Below, in pieces: positions 1 to 12,450 of a DNA stretch of 64,000 bases (within the stretch, counting starts at the first letter, position 1; every line of letters begins with the position of its first letter). The notes beneath the pieces were generated by a model that had not been told where the DNA came from, made no database searches, and saw nothing but the letters and a program-made list of their open reading frames with translations. Source of the stretch: Haemonchus contortus (Eukaryota; Nematoda; Chromadorea; Rhabditida; Trichostrongylidae). The stretch is from NCBI GenBank assembly GCA_000469685.2, contig LS997567.1, positions 2,426,663-2,490,662 on the forward strand, given 5' to 3'. The position numbers and the translations under genes were made by a program.

Positions 1-59
1 CCATTGCCACTGAGGAGTAGTTTATCAAACCTTGGGTAGATGGGAAAGCAGTGGGACTT

Positions 60-170
60 CACCAAGTAAGAGCTACCACAAGTAAGGTGCCAGGATCAAA
101 ACCCGGCAGTACTCGTCCAAGGCAGTCAGGCCCTCCTTTTTTCTGGGCGAGATCACTTTTGACCAAAGCC
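60..170 (+). repeat. SINE-like family, head fragment
   Basis: Contains an A-box-like ACCAAGTAAGAGC, then a B-box-like AGGATCAAAACCC, then the family tail words ACTCGTCCA and GGCCCTCC. The same order of words occurs at 5385-5480 and 12305-12390. Boundaries are approximate. Confidence 0.45.
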
Positions 171-894
171 TCTCAGGATGATAAAAGCTCTGACTTCTAC
201 ATCAGCTAGCCACTGCAACTTATTGTTTAGAAAAAATGAGCACCAAACGCGTTCGCAACTCGGATGGATGATGAATGAATGGGTGGATTTGAAAACCGAT
301 TTATCATCGCCAGAAATTTGCTCTCTCGACAAAAGCTTGCAACGAAAATTAAGGGGCTATCGCTTGTTCTGGGGCTATTCTTTTTGAATGAAAAGCAAAT
401 TCTGCTTCAGTCAGACAATTAGGTAGGCAAAACAAGGGCAGCTAGTGACAAAACCCTCCAGACACCAGCTCAGTAGCACCTGTACTCTGCTAGGTTGTCT
501 CGGTTAACAGTAATAGTGGCAGTACAGGGCTATAGAGGATTTTTGAGAAGAAGAGCACCAAGAGTTTCAATTCGAATGAAAAAATATAACTTTTTCTGAG
601 CCAGTTGTGCAGATGTGGCTCCTAGAAGGATGAGCATAGCCTAAATTGGAAATACATCATGAAAAAATAGCAGGAGAGGTAGGTGCTTGGGGTAGGGCTG
701 AACTCTCAAGTGACAAGGTTTCCGATTTGTTCTCGTGCTGGTTGAATTCCCAGATTTATTTCAAAACTGGCTCCGTATATGAAAAGAAATACGGAGGGTC
801 TACATCAGCGCCCAGAACTTCATAGTCCTTCAGATTCATTTAATCGCGTTCAACGGTAATATCATTTCAGACACTATTGTTGCTTATGGTAGTT

Positions 895-1650
895 GGGTAA
901 AAGTGGTGTATTGCCAAGTGGTTCACTGTCGCACGGATACCTCAGAGATTGAATTCCGAGTCGATTCTCTCCCGGTCCAACCATGCCTTACATCATTTTT
1001 GAATCTGTTGAGACTTAGTTCACGACAAAAATAGCTTCTGATACATCACCGTGGGAGAAATCTGTGGCTCCCATGTAGGGAGTAAAAAGGTATTGTCTCG
1101 TGTGTATGCATGGACGAGTTTCAACGGCACTGTAGAGGCCACACTGATCACAAAGGAACCCATGTGGGAAGTTCAAACAACTTGTTATGACCCATAACAA
1201 CAGTGAAAGGCAATTCTGGACAGTTCTGGCTTGATGTAGTCAGCTCTTTGCGTAGGTGCAACAACCGAAATCTCGTCCAGCTACCCGATCTAGGTCGTTT
1301 CCGTCATGGTTAACTTGTACAACTTTTACTTTAACTACTTTGAGGAGCCCTTTTTCTCGCGGAGTCGGCGGGTTTTTTCGCTTCTTTCACCAGCAATACA
1401 CTATTGCCAAAAATACTTTTACTTTTTGACATAAAAGGGGTACTTGGAAATTATCGTGAACTGTGTCTTTCAGTAAAACCACTTATCGGCAGCGAAGACA
1501 AAAGCACTGGCTTATGATCGGCTAATCACTGAAAATTATTGCATAGGCCACATACGCATTCAAACGGCACTACGATTATAAATGGAATTCGAATGCAGGG
1601 CGCATTCTCAAAACCGGATTGATCAATACCAAAATATTTTACGGCTTTAT
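895..1650 (+). repeat. SINE-like family, split copy
   Basis: The head at about 895-985 has TTGCCAAGTGGTTCACTGTC (A box like a class II tRNA) and GAGTCGATTCTC (B-box-like). The tail at about 1500-1650 has AAAGCACTGGCTTATGATCG, then TAGGCCACATACGCATTC, then GGGCGCATTC and CCGGATTGATCAA. Head and tail are separated by about 500 bp of other sequence, so this may be two fragments or one copy with an insertion. Confidence 0.45.
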
Positions 1651-2048
1651 CCTTTGTGATAGTTGTCCCCATTGATCACTGCAAAAGTCCCTCGACTGAG
1701 TATTGATCTTTACCGAAAATTCATTTCATTTCAAACTGATCGATCATTGGTGATTAAGCTCGGGTGTGGTGCAGTAGGAAGGAATTGTCGCGTCGCGGCG
1801 AGAGGGACGCCGCGCGCGAATTTATACAACAGATGGCGGCAGAATCATGCCTCAAATAGGGATCGCATATCGATTGTCTGTATGAAGAACGCTAGAGCGG
1901 TAATAACGGCGAACGGATGGTCTGCGACAGCCGCGTGCGGCGAATCGATTAAAGGAAATCGTTCCTACTGCGCATCTCCCCCCAAGCCCGAGCCAGCGCT
2001 CCCTACCACCAAATTACTCAAACTGATCATCAAAAAATAAGATCTCAC

Positions 2049-4898
2049 CTGCATGGACCAGACGTCTTTACCAAATTTTTCATCAAAGTAAGTATCAAAT
2101 TCTGGTTGAAGAGAGTATTCAATGACAGCTTTCACGAAAACATATTCCAGAAGGTTCAATGCTCTCTCCATGTATGTCATAGGGACCGAAAATCCTTTGT
2201 TGTTAACTGGAAGTAAATTTGTGTAGGAAACAGCTATAGTGATCTGATTATCAGTTAAAGGGTACCTGGAACGAAACTGGGCGTGACTGGTATACCTAGT
2301 GCATTAACCACCTGCTCAACCGGATTCGTGGATACGGTTACGACAAACCTGAAATATAAGACGGATCGATTGCAGTAGTTATGCAGGTAACATCTTGGAA
2401 ATGTGGTTGGAAAGCGTAGATTGAGAGTACATAGATGAGGCTCTAATGTCCCTGTCGTACAATTTACTTGTCTATGCTTTTACTGGTACGAAATGAGCGC
2501 TGGCACGGCTAATGGCCATCAGTGAGTGGACTTTCCACTTTTTATCTTTAGACTTATTCTTGTATAGGTGCTGATTGACTTGTCAGGCCGAATAAAGGCT
2601 CACCATACCAATGCTTAACAAATTTATTGACTGTGATCTGGTCAAGATCCACCGGAATGCGCCGCGCTCCCGTTTTCTTCCAGAATCTTCCTTGTACCCA
2701 GTACTGTTGGAACTCAGGAACTTAGGTAGATCTGACTCTTCTTAATTTGGACGACGCCGTCTACATTATCTATCAAGAAAGGTTTGTACTACTACAGTAA
2801 ATCTGGGTCCTCAGTCTCAAATTAGAGATGGAGAAGTCCTCAAAAATTTTTTGTACCCTTCCACAACCCTTACGGTTGCACAGTGTACAAGATCGAATTC
2901 CCGGGGCTGACCATTCTCGGGATGGGCTAAAATTTCGAGGGGCTAGTCTGAACTATGAATCTTATTCCAAATCTACATGGCACAACCCCGCTTTTACTCG
3001 TGTGCCTCAACATAGTACTATTTAGTTTCCATCTTACTTTCTAATTCCCATCATGTAGAGCAGACAATCCAAGGCAAAGAAACCTTCTGAGACAGCAATG
3101 TCGAAATTTTGTTCACGTATCCATGCATGGAACTCGTCCGAACTGTAAAGAGCTGAAAATATAAATTTTGCAGCAAAAGTGGTGTTGTCTGGCCGTGGGC
3201 GGAGGGAGGGAGGTTGAGCTCATGTTGTAGCCACTGAGGGACCCTGGCGGTGCTTGGCAGTTCTCCCATTGGAGGGTTACATGGCATCGTTCCTAAACTC
3301 TCCTCCCGCATCCTCAGTGTCACCGCCGCTTTTGAATATTGCAATCAATACTACTGTGTTCTTACTGTAGTAAGATGCAAACAACTCTTAGAAGGGGTCC
3401 ACAGCAAAGTTCACCGGCCACCCGAACCTATTCCTAAGTAAGTATTTACCTACAAATTTGGAAATAACAAATTAAGCGAATGCAAAGGTACTAGTTAAAG
3501 GTGGTGAAACGGAACATCTCGTTAGGCTCTTCTTCCCTCTTCTCAGGTTAGAAGGCAAACTAATATTGACTACAGGTCCTTTTTTCGTTAGTACAATGTA
3601 AATCAATAGCACTCCGTGGTTTCACACACTTGTGGATGCTACAAATGGTTTGCAAGTCCATTTGATGCCTGGCGCGTTCCTCATTGGTCGTTTCCTGCGA
3701 AGCATGAGACCTGTGGGGCCTCTGACCAATGAGAGGGCGTTGGATTTCGATCAACTATCCAGAACGTCCCTGAGGGTAATGAAAAGGAAAACTTGTCGTA
3801 TGCAACCCAAATTCATCCTGATCCACCTTTAACAAGTACACGTAGTGGTTTGAAGACAACTTTTGATAGCTGCACGTATGAAGCGATGTCGCTGTTCCAC
3901 ACATGGCGTTGAGCAGATTCCACGTCCAAAAATAGTCCATCGAAATCGGCTTCGACTGTACGAGCTTTCGTTGGCATCGGGCCATTATGAGGGAGTATGT
4001 TCGGAGAGTAAACCGTCTGAATAAGTGGATTATCAGAGGATGGAGCGCTCTTATCAGGAAAAATTCCAAATTCTTGAAGGATTCTGGGTGTAAGCCCAAG
4101 TACAATCAACAGGTTATGTGATGCTGATTACAGGTATAACAGCTCACTTTTCAATTTCTCGGCTTTCTGAGCAGGTCATCTAAACAACTGAAAGTTCTGA
4201 CACAGCAATAGGCAAAATGTTACCGACGTTTCCCAAGCATGGGATCTCTTCTGTATCTCCCAAGCGCTGGCACTTGACTTCACTACCAATAGATGCGAAC
4301 TATTTTACTAATCTGTCTTATTTCCAGTAAAGACCCCAACCTTATTTTGGCATTTATTCAGATAGACAGGATTTCATTTATTATTTGCACGATCAGCATT
4401 TGTTGAGCATGGTTATTCCACTTTTTCGAAAAGAGGGAGACTGTAAGTGAACGAAGTGAACATTTACCGAGAACTAGAGCTTCCACATTTCAACGACTTA
4501 GGAGAGAATCTTCCCACTCAGGGAAATTCTGAAGGAAGCCGCGAGCCGGTAGGAATAACCCTATTGTTTCTCGGCTGCCCAAAGGAACTACCATGGAATA
4601 TTTGACAAATTGAGGGTTTCAGAACTCTAAATAGAGACTTAGAAATGCTACTTTTCAAGAGCTGTATGAAGATTATTAGAGTAACCCATCGTGTTTGTGA
4701 GAGACAGAAAACCTCAAAACTGAAAAAAAAAACTTCTGGAGAACCCACCACGTTATGTCCTGCATCAACCAATGTATCAGCCACCTTGGACATGAAATTC
4801 ATATGACTTATACCGTACTTGGGTGCCAATATAAGAATCTTGTAGCTGACGACAGATTCGATAACAAGTAGTAGATTTACCAATATGTACCAGTTCAT
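2049..4898 (-). CDS. UDP-glucuronosyltransferase, N-terminal half (five exons, 3' end not found)
   Basis: UGTs transfer glucuronic acid or glucose from a UDP-sugar to small lipophilic compounds at the ER membrane. Five exons on the minus strand join in phase: 4898-4749, 4016-3827, 3152-3038, 2348-2266 and 2206-2049, giving 232 residues. I chose the ATG at 4898 because it opens a hydrophobic signal peptide (MNWYILVNLLLVIESVVSYK) followed by KILILAPKYGISHMNFM and then DTLVDAGHNV, the classic nematode UGT start. The upstream in-frame ATG at 4985 would bury the signal peptide. Exon 2 opens TVYSPN. Exons 3-5 give FDIAVSEGF, GIPVTPSFVP and VPMTYMERALN, all acceptor-domain landmarks. A family member is about 530 residues, so the UDP-sugar-binding domain and the tail membrane anchor are missing. 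Exon 5 ends in a good donor (CAG/GTGAGA), so the gene either continues left of the window or has lost its end. Family certain; intactness unknown. Confidence 0.85.
3673..3740. repeat. Short CCAAT-type inverted repeat inside UGT intron 2/3 region
   Basis: GCGTTCCTCATTGGTC at about 3674-3689 faces GACCAATGAGAGGGCG at about 3724-3739, leaving a 34-nt centre. Similar CATTGG...CCAATG palindromes occur near 18539 and 20165. It lies between UGT exons 2 and 3. Confidence 0.4.
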
Positions 4899-5384
4899 AT
4901 TAGCTATGGTTGATAAATATTGGAAGCGAGAATTGTTATCGTTGGAACGGTTTTGTTTAAGTGTTCTATTGTCAATACCCGTCATTAGCCCACACCCACC
5001 AACCCTCTTATCAGAACCGGACTGAGGAATACTTGTTGTGTCTGTGTGTTCAGTGTACCATCAGTTCTTGTGAGTTTGGGACATTGCAACTCTGGCTGGG
5101 ACTTTCGACCGTTGTGTACTTCGACTCTATTGTGTAGATATTGCGCTCCCGATCATAAACAAAAAAGGGTTGGGTCGGCGTAATTTGTTTTAGCTATTAT
5201 TCATTTTGAGGGCAATGAACATATTCACATGAGGGCGGGGTAGATGAGAGCATTGCAGATCAGCGATTGGAGGTTTTTTGAAGAAACCCACCAATGATGA
5301 GTGCGAGGCTTTCCCTTGTGTTCCGCCTACTTCCACAACATGTGGCGTGAAGTATGGCCACAAAATAAAATGCGGTGGTAACTG

Positions 5385-5700
5385 ATTATATGGAGGAGGT
5401 GGTGTAGGGGCAAGTGATGCAATATCACACAAGATGGTCCAGGGATCGAAGCCGGATTGATACTCGCCCACTTCGATCAAGCCCTCCATCTCTCAGGGTC
5501 CATTTAATTGGTAATCAGATTAGGTTACTCTAAAAGGATCAAAGCACTGACTTGTATACCGACCACCGTATGCCATGGTGTAGGTCACGTACCCATCCAA
5601 ACACCACAATCATTCTGACTGGAAGTCAAAAGAGGGTGCGCATCCCGGAAATGGGACTGATTGGCGCCAAAAACTAACTTCAACTCCATCCTACAAAGCA
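5385..5700 (+). repeat. SINE-like family, most complete copy
   Basis: Head and tail are contiguous. The order is A-box-like GGGCAAGTGATGC, B-box-like GGGATCGAAGCC, ATACTCGCCCACTTCGATCA, AAGCCCTCC, then AAAGCACTGACTTGTATACC, TGTAGGTCACGTACCCATCC, GTGCGCATCCCGG and GGGACTGATTGGCGCC. This order matches the fragments at 895-1650, so it defines the unit as about 300 bp. A tRNA-derived SINE is my interpretation; no reverse transcriptase is visible. Confidence 0.5.
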
Positions 5701-7518
5701 ATGGTGCGTGTAGCTTCGATAATGGCGTGGGATTCGAACTGATCAGAGAAGAACCTTCGAGAAAAGTTAGTTAGTCAAGTTGCAGTCATAGCAGGTTATT
5801 TCAAGCTCTTCAGTAAAACTCAAGTAGGTCAAAAGAAAATCGATTGTTTAAAGCAAATGAGAAATATGCTGCGCATTTTCACATCTAGCAGATAAAATCT
5901 GACAACAATCACAAAATGACGAGAATGACTATGAATGACTTGGGCTTTACTTACAAAAAACTCCAAGTAAGCCAGGTCATAAGGCTGGTTAGGTCCAAAA
6001 AATCAATAAAATCGAAACTACTGTCAATATTAGTATGTTTCCTAGTACTGCCAGGTTAGAGGCTAATTCGCTTCTGATGCAAAAATTCAACGGAATGTTG
6101 CGAGGAATTATAAACACATCAGAGAACAAACTCGAGACACACTTTTTCATTCGCAAAAAAACTAAGAAAACAAAGATTATCGCTGTTTCACTTTAACATT
6201 GTCCTTTTCTAAAAATAAAATGGTAACGCGGGTGGCAAAATTTCCTGGCGAGCGATAGAGGAATTGATGTAGTAATTCTTATGTTAAAGTAACTTGTGTA
6301 ACAGTAAACTTGAAGTAAATATCCTCGCGTAGTAATGTTTAAGTTTTCTTTAGCAATCAGTAATAGCAATTTGCTGAGCAATTATCGGTAGGTTCATTCG
6401 AGGTGAAACATGCATTTGACTTCTTTCTGTAATCGTACTGTCATTTGAATGTTCAAATGGTCAAGACAATTTGTCTTATAAGATTAGCCGATGAACATAA
6501 AACAAGGTAGTCGGTAATTACCAGACAGAACAGGAATGGAGGATCGAATTGGGTTGGGCAGATTTCGATCTGGAACTCAAGATCATGTGATTCCTAGCGC
6601 CGCCTTTGACCACTGCTCTTGTGCTCGTAGCCTAACAACATGCCCAAGACATGTAAAGCGTCGGGGTTTTTCAGCCTAGTAGCGGTGTTCGTGCTCACAG
6701 GATGGACATGATGAGATGAAGGAGACCAGGAGATGTTTGAACCGTTTCTGGTTGTTTAGGCACGGTACCAATCAACCGGCACCTACGGCACCCAATAATA
6801 TAGTGGTTTTCTGGTGGAGATCAATCCTGTGGTCACGTGTGCACTATGGCATTTATAGCCACTACGCCATCCCTCTCTTTCATTCTTTCATTACAGCTCG
6901 AGTTTACCTTTTTAATAGCAAAGATAACACGGGTACCCATTTTTTATAAAGAGAACTTTCACCTCACTTTGACTGGACTGACACCGTCAAAAATGCAAGG
7001 TTTTCGTAGAGACGATCGATATCATTATGTGATAGAACGCAGATTTTCAATAAATATTTATTCTGAGAAAATTACCAGAATTTATTCTGGTAGACGTTCA
7101 TATGCAATTTTGATCTATTTCGAAATCATTGCTAAATACGGCTATGCCCGTCGAATTTTCAATGAAAATCTCCACTCCCTCTAATAAGAATCAATATAAA
7201 ATCTTTTTTGATACTTTTTTGGATTTCCTTCTTTCATGTATATGTATTGGGGCTATCTTTGAATCGATGCCAGAAAGAATCGATCCCTGATCTACCCATC
7301 CCAGCGATCGGTCCCGCAGTGATCTCCGGCACCTGGAGGCGCGCTTTTTCGAATGCTCCCCGAGCAATGGTTTTTCTTCTCATATTTCTTCTTCCTCACT
7401 TTTTTAAAGTTTTTTTTTTGTTTTTTCGTTCGTTGTAATTACTTGTGAGGCTCTTCTTTATTCTTCCGTCATCCGAAGCTCCTTCGGAGCGATCTTACAA
7501 TTAGTTTTTCGATTCTCA

Positions 7519-7555
7519 GAATCGACGCTGACGTTGTCAGTGTCAGCGTCGATTC
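7519..7555. repeat. Perfect 14-bp hairpin
   Basis: GAATCGACGCTGAC (7519-7532) and its exact reverse complement GTCAGCGTCGATTC (7542-7555) flank a 9-nt loop. A second GTCGATTCATACG follows at about 7588. No T-run marks it as a terminator, and its role is unknown. Confidence 0.6.
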
Positions 7556-8381
7556 AACTTGCAAACTGAGAACCAAGTAAGTAACCGTCGATTCATACGA
7601 TGCTTTAGAGGTCGACAAAAACGACAAAAAAAATGGTGAATATGATGCTGATGTTCACAAGCCTGCTTCCTGTGATTTAACTTTTTTGATATCAACTTTT
7701 TCGCTGCCCTGGCCACTATATTACTTTTATAATTACTCCGACAGAAGTTATAATAGCTGTCGTTTTCAGAAAATTTTCAGTTTCTAAAACTATTTGACAC
7801 GAAACTTCTCAGCTTCACCAAGGTCTTGACTCCCATCCCTATTCCCTCTTTCTTCTCCGGCCAGTCAGAGAGTAATCAAACACTCGTGGGGTGGTGGTGG
7901 ATCTTTGGTAACGTGTAACTGTGATAGGAAAGTTTATTAGTTCAAAATCAGCATGGTTCTCGCGTGGTGCTTGTCCTTTTTGGCAACGCTGGGAAAGGAA
8001 AAGCATGGCGCAGCTGAGGAATACAGCTAGTTCTGAAAACTTTAACCTTGAAGAATAGGCAAAGAGAAGCAATGTCAAATTGCGCCATCACCTAGGCAAA
8101 ACCTAGACATTGATCGTCTTACTGGAAATTATATACATACTACATACATCTCGGGCCAATCAGACCCTCACTGCTTGGCTGTGTTGATTGACTGGTCCCG
8201 AATTTGTTGGGCTAAAAACTTCATTTTCTACAACATTAGTTACATGAATCGGCTGCTTGCATAAGTAATTGGCTCAACGATACTCTCTTTCAAGTGCTAC
8301 TTCACTTTGGGCTGTGAGTAGAGTGCGTGGCTCACGCCAAAGGAGGTCGATCAGCGGCAAGCGATCAATTTCCATACCCCA

Positions 8382-8400
8382 CCCCCCCCCCCCCCCCCCC
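8382..8400. repeat. Homopolymer run of 19 C
   Basis: CCCCA followed by 19 consecutive C. The true length is uncertain because such runs are error-prone in assemblies. Confidence 0.8.
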
Positions 8401-11376
8401 GGATGACTTAACAGTTAAAATTATTGGAGAAAGTAATTGTCTTTTTGGTGTCATACACAATGTTGACCATACAGAGCTATAAACCTATGATTTTTCGGTC
8501 GCCACGTTGATACTACGACGTTAGGAATTATTTTGTTATGAATTTTACTATTCTTTTTTATTCCTTTACTCAATTCGGAACATTGAAATCATCGATTTTC
8601 CTGATTTTTACACGAACTCTTTCTGGCGTCCAAGAAAACTTGTGAAATTAAAGAGAGCGCACGAAAGCGTGAAAGGCTGTTCGATGAAGATCCCTCTGGC
8701 TTGTGAGTTCATTAAAATTTAAAGCTTCTCCTTTAGCGTCAGCACCTTGATTAGTACTAACCAAAAAACGTGTTTTCCGTCCGGCTTGTGCACATCACGT
8801 GCTCAACCGCTCCATTCCTCTATGACGATTCTAATTAGTGAAATAAGCTTCGCATTAACCAGCTTTATGTGTCACGCCAAACATTTCAATGTTGCGATTT
8901 TCCGTTGATGAGAATGCTTTGCGAGGTGAAAAAACTCTGCTTTCTGCTCATCACATTGAGAAAATGAATTTGAAATGCATGCATAGATATAAATAAGCAG
9001 TGAAAATAGTGCAGACACTCCAACAGAAGAGTCTCGTAAGAGTTTGGATATGGTCATGTGGTCCCATGGAGGTCAATGCCAGCAAACTAGCATGTCGCGC
9101 GCGGCATACGTATTGCGTCACTCCCGCAGAGCACAGGGTGCCAATGATAGCGCTTAGGACACCTCATCGACAGTTGTGCGATAATTTCAAGTGAAACTTT
9201 TTCCGAGTGGAAAATTTGATTACTGAATTAGCTGGGATGTTGCAGTGCTACGGTCATTCTTGACAGCGCTGGATTTGAACTCTCGTCCAGATCGCCCAGT
9301 TTTCACCCTTCCATGGTTGTTTACCGGGCAATAGACGAGTTTGCTAGATGAAAACAGTGACCTCATTACGACTGAGAAGCTTAGAGTCGTTTGTGTCGGT
9401 GAAGTACGCACTCGAACTCCCTCACAACTTTAGACCCCGTCGATTTCGTGGCTTACTCCAAAAAGACTATTTATCGACGAAAACTTCAATCTTCATCTTC
9501 TCTTTCCAACTGCTCCAGTTGTCTCCATTGAAGGTCTTTTTTTCCATAACTGTTCCGATTTGTCATTTTCATGTTATGGCCCTTACAGACCACGTTTGCC
9601 CGTTTGGATCAGCTTTACGAGTAGATAGCTTTTTCTAGTAATGATAACACCAGTTTCTAGTTCTTGATTTTTTGGGAATCGATTCCAGCTATTGATAAAA
9701 CTATACTCGTGCTCGTTCCGTCAACTTTGCTCACGTAGTGTGCTTCCGATTTCCGAGTTTCCGAGTGCCCTCAGAAAATGAGTGCTTCAATACATTCTTC
9801 GAGAGATCCCTAACTTGTACCAGTGTTGCCGGCTTTGAGAGGGGCAATCAATAATATCGATAAGAGTCTTTTGTCTTCCGTATTGTACTACTAGTTAGTG
9901 AGCATCTAGGGTTCCTAGAGTTGTAGCGCATTACTCAGCAGAGTTCAAGAAACAATCGCCGACTTGGTTAGGTGGGATGGTGCAAGGAGGTGGAACGATT
10001 GTTTACCTTACAGATTTTTCTCCTAATGTATGGCCACGGCTTCGCTGAACATTTCTAATTTTTCTCTGTGATCCACCAATTACTGTCTAGTATTATACTC
10101 TGCTGCTGCTTTTTTGTTGTAGATTGACCTAGATATTAAGAGACAATAACCCAATTTAGCTGTCTGTTGTGAGAGTTCACTGTTAATGGTTGGGTTCCCT
10201 GGAATGGATCCCAAGATGGCCATAGACGTGACTAGGGAGTATTCCGTTTCTCTGGGAACTGCCCATATGACGTTGTTCCGATTTCCGCATTCACTTCTCC
10301 AATGGAGACTGTGAGCTTCAATTTTTGAGCTGTACCGGTAGTGGACAATGTTTTTGCCTTTCCGATTTCCGTTACTGTGCCATGAATTACGAAATTTCCC
10401 CATCAGCATTCCCGAAGCAGTAATAAGTGTTAGAGTCTGTACCTTACTGGAATGGGTCCCTTATGTAAAGCCCATGCCTCCGTCGATCTCACGGTTTGGC
10501 AGGCATACCTAGGTTCTTCAGCAAAGTGACGAAGCGATCGAAAAATTGCGCCCAATCGAGTAGAAAATCGGAAGAATAAATACTTCAAAGTTCATAAGAT
10601 TGGCTCCGTTTTTTCGAGGAAATATCCACAACGATAGATTATTTTCCAAAGGAAAGGGGTACTGTGAAGAAATGAAGTTTTTTTCACCGCAGACGGAGCT
10701 TCTACTTTCCGAACTTCCTCTGTCAAAAAGGATAAGTGTTCACGCTCCGTCTCTGATTTATATCTCTTTAAATGCGATTTTTGAATTAATTACTCCAAAT
10801 CTTGATTAGGCTGCATTTTTAATGATGCCGAGAAATTTTCGTAACGAAAACTGAGGCAGAATTTCGAACAGCCACTGTGACGTCACATAAAATTTTCTCA
10901 AACTTCCCACAGGTCAAATTTCAGGTGGTCATGACAGATGCTATCTATACAACGATAAAAAGGAGTGTTGCGCCACTACAGCTGACTATAGCTGAGTGCT
11001 ACCTATGAACCTTTAATGTCACCCGAAAAATAGCTTAGGTGACCAATTTTTTCGGGCTTGAACTCATTCTGAGTTCGGTTTGAACATGTCTCTGAACCAT
11101 GCGCCATAAGTATGCCATGCTTCAGTGAATTTTCCATTTTAGTTATTGTTTTTAATTTAGTATCCCTCCCCATACTTGTGGGTTACTTGTTACGGTTTTC
11201 GAGCATGTCATGCAATCCATAAGTATTGGGAAATAATGACAATGTGATTAGGGTAACTACGTCTTTAACCTACTTTTTTCATTAAACTTGCTTTGACATA
11301 ATATTTTGTGGACTGACTTATTTCGTAGAACGTGATTCGAACATCTCACTAGGTCGGCGAGCCATGGGCACAACTT

Positions 11377-11440
11377 CTCCCTTGCACGGGACTCGAACCC
11401 GTACTTGTGCTTTCCGACCGAGTTAGCCAACTTTATGAGA
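11377..11440 (-). pseudogene. tRNA-like relic lacking the anticodon arm
   Basis: Read on the minus strand, there is a good A box (TTGGCTAACTCGGTCGG) and a perfect T arm, ACGGG-TTCGAGT-CCCGT, at 11402-11386, with the exact B box GGTTCGAGTCC. The distance between the boxes is about 14 nt short, and no anticodon stem can be drawn. It is therefore a decayed tRNA gene or the head of a tRNA-derived SINE. A second degenerate B-box-like TGTTCGAATC lies about 50 nt further on. Confidence 0.5.
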
Positions 11441-11989
11441 CTTTTATTTATTTAATTATTTATTTATTTACTAAGACTGCGAAGATTCCTCTCTTCAGCT
11501 ACAAGGAGTAGTTGACTACATAAGTGCACAAACACCTCCCGAAGATAAATCCCACCCTTTTAATTGGCCACAAGAACCCTCTAAAGAATTAGTCCAAGTG
11601 TTACTGTACTAATTTTGAATGAATCCTATTACAAGGTATGTAGGCCGAGTTAAGGCTAAAAACAAGGAATCTATTGTGGAAGTAATGAAAGATTTTCCCT
11701 GTCCGGTAATCATAACATTATCATCCCACTTCAATGTTTTGCCGTGGCCGAAGGTACCAGAGTGTACCAGAGGGAAATAGAGGGGGAAACAGAAGTTCTT
11801 CTGTGGAGTTCATCAAGCAGTCAAGGTATGTACGGGTTGTGATTGTTGCGACTTGACTCCGATTACGTCTTTTGATGGCTGGAGCCCTATTTTTGACAGA
11901 TGATTCTTAAGCTTTGTTAATTGATGTGATTCAGTTTTTGTTCCAAATTTTTCATGAGTGACTAGAATAAAAGTAAAAGGATAAAGTTT

Positions 11990-12140
11990 TTGGCGTTAAT
12001 CAATCCCGTCTGAGGTATGCGCCCCCGCACTCGGCTTCCATTCAGAATCGTAGTGGCGTAATGAGTGCGTATGTGGCCTATACAATGACTTGCGGTGGCC
12101 AGCCGATGTACAAGTCAGTGCTTTTATCCTCCCAGACGAG
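11990..12140 (-). repeat. SINE-like family, inverted tail copy
   Basis: The reverse complement carries TATAGGCCACATACGCACTC, CACTACGATTCTGAATGGAA, GGGGGCGCATACCTC and GACGGGATTGATTAA, in the same order as the direct tail at 1545-1640. It faces the direct copy at 12305. Confidence 0.5.
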
Positions 12141-12304
12141 TCTGGTACCAATTCACCGACCCCGGAGGGATGGAAGGCTTGGTCGGCTATGTTTCCAAAT
12201 TTTAATGTTACTGGTTATTTTCCGTTTGGTTATTACAGGAAACATCTAGCTCCCTAGCCGTCTTCTTGAGACCCGTTTACAGTACAACTTATGGGAGTAA
12301 AGTG

Positions 12305-12450
12305 GTATGATGGTAAGTGGCGCACTGTCACTCACGCATGATCCGCGGTCCGAATCCCTAACAGATACTCGTTCAGGCCAACAAAGACTTCCATTTCGTG
12401 TAGGCCACATACGCATTCAAACCTTACTCTTATTCTTTGTAGAAGTCTTG
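12305..12450 (+). repeat. SINE-like family, head and start of tail
   Basis: Has ATGGTAAGTGGCGCACTGTC (A-box-like), CGGTCCGAATCCC (10 of 11 to the B box), ATACTCGTTCAGGCC and GTAGGCCACATACGCATTCA. It runs directly into the left arm of the foldback element at 12445. The arm start (GAGGCGTTCAAAAAACGGG) itself resembles the family tail, so the two elements are related or nested. Confidence 0.5.

Larger units (their letters stand above)
1..2048. other. Gene-free stretch or last intron of the UGT
   Basis: I searched the minus strand for the expected next UGT exon (a VNSxEFLDxPRP...YIGG-like segment after a TTTCAG acceptor) and did not find it. The stretch holds SINE-like fragments at about 60-170, 895-1010 and 1500-1650. 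It also has two CpG-rich patches near 1785-1825 and 1925-1960; the first can fold as CGCGGCG with CGCCGCG. Confidence 0.5.
4899..11989. other. Intergenic stretch without a recognised gene
   Basis: Upstream of the UGT start. It contains a SINE-like copy (about 5385-5700), a perfect 14-bp hairpin (7519-7555), a run of 19 C (8382-8400), three copies of TTCCGATTTCCG (9744, 10276, 10360) and a tRNA-like relic (11377-11440). The open frames present are short and unlike any family I know. Confidence 0.5.
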
